Below, one piece after another: positions 4,722 to 5,004 of a stretch of DNA of 5,004 nucleotides. Source of the stretch: JAICLL01 sp035252155 (GTDB lineage: Bacteria > Planctomycetota > Planctomycetia > Pirellulales > JAICIG01); assembly GCA_035252155.1 (NCBI GenBank), contig DATFDL010000371.1, positions 1 through 5,004 of the forward strand, read 5' to 3'. The number at the start of each line of letters is the position of its first letter. The stretch's first letter is position 1. A model generated the notes under the pieces. The model saw only the letters and a program-made list of their open reading frames with translations, had not been told where the DNA came from and searched no databases. Made by a program: the position numbers and the translations under genes.

Positions 4722-5004
4722 CTATTTGTCCAACCGCAATACATAGATGGTGCCGTTGCCATTGAGCGTGACGAGGTGGCGGCCGTCGGGCGTCCAGTGG
4801 ACTTGCTTCACCAGCCCGCCCGGCGGACCAATCTCGATCGTCCGTTTCAGCGCCGATTTCCCCCGCGACGGATCCGGATCCCACAGCCGCACCTTGCCGT
4901 CGCCCGACGCGCTCGCGATTTTCTTGCCGTCGGGGCTGAAGGTGGCATGGTTCACTCGCCGCATGTTGTCCTTCAGCGTTCTAAGCTCGTCGCCTGTCTC
5001 AACG
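4722..5004 (-). CDS. WD40-repeat protein, C-terminal end (cut by window edge)
   Basis: Ninety-three residues in frame up to the window edge, ending with TAG at 4722-4724. The sequence shows one full WD40 blade (MRRVNHATFSPDGKKIASAS, GDGKVRLWD). After a linker, PDPSRGKSALKRTIEIGPPG, there is a closing blade (LVKQVHWTPDGRHLVTLNGN, GTIYVLRLDK). WD40 blades form a beta-propeller that binds other proteins. The ending NGNGTIYVLRL is typical of large planctomycete WD40 proteins, some of which carry a protein-kinase or cytochrome-type domain in front; which type this is cannot be seen. An internal ATG at 4964 is not the start, because the frame stays open upstream with blade sequence (VETGDELRTLKDN). 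The next gene on the strand is the small membrane protein, with palindrome G between them. Confidence 0.9.
   Translation of the reverse strand, partial: VETGDELRTLKDNMRRVNHATFSPDGKKIASASGDGKVRLWDPDPSRGKSALKRTIEIGPPGGLVKQVHWTPDGRHLVTLNGNGTIYVLRLDK

Noticed and set aside
3827..4762. 311-codon minus-strand frame covering the membrane gene and beyond
   Set aside because: Only the part from 4543 to about 4350 looks like protein (MSIHNRWLRTAALILVVMVP and the next segment). The first part reads through palindrome G and the last part through repeats E and F, so the full frame is a chance fusion of one real segment with non-coding DNA.
4253..4765. Plus-strand frame of 170 codons opposite the membrane gene
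   Set aside because: It lacks hydrophobic or domain-like character and crosses palindrome G; the minus strand has the ribosome-binding site and membrane segments.

Overview
The window looks like chromosomal DNA from a planctomycete, probably of the Pirellula/Blastopirellula type. This is inferred from three things. The tetratricopeptide-repeat protein has a WLWVG...GW..DVVP domain and a late block (LAxILATYPDPKIRDGQQAL...KACEL...AECGDFAAAVDCQQKAL) that I associate with planctomycete TPR proteins. A WD40 protein ends in the style NGNGTIYVLRL. The spaces between genes are crowded with palindromic repeats of the kind common in that phylum. The sequence is GC-rich throughout. No species-level call is possible.

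Layout, left to right. 1-529 (minus) is the N-terminal part of xseA, the exonuclease VII large subunit, cut by the window edge. 530-1388 is an 859-bp divergent intergenic region. It holds a REP-like hairpin pair (569-669), a 212-bp nested palindrome (726-937), a tiny remnant of a DUF4058 gene (995-1081, minus), a short tandem repeat (1121-1146), a small hairpin (1197-1216) and another inverted hairpin pair (1220-1333). 1389-3506 (plus) is an exported 705-residue TPR protein, the only complete gene, with the same small domain at both ends. 3507-3996 is a convergent intergenic region. It contains two back-to-back perfect hairpins, a short direct repeat, and a 100-bp triple-hairpin element between two degenerate direct copies of an ~80-bp repeat. 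3997-4543 (minus) encodes a small multi-span membrane protein that is split by an apparent frameshift and whose stop codon lies inside the second repeat copy. 4590-4713 is another composite palindrome with a 24-bp stem. 4722-5004 (minus) is the C-terminal end of a WD40 protein that runs off the window.

The genes do not form an obvious pathway. XseA is DNA-repair housekeeping, and the TPR, membrane and WD40 proteins are accessory proteins of unknown role. The most unusual content is the non-coding DNA. At least six palindromic families share one design: two inverted copies of a hairpin-bearing arm, often with three-base GGA or GAA loops. They fill every gap and in one place touch a coding end. 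No transposase, CRISPR array, tRNA or rRNA was found.
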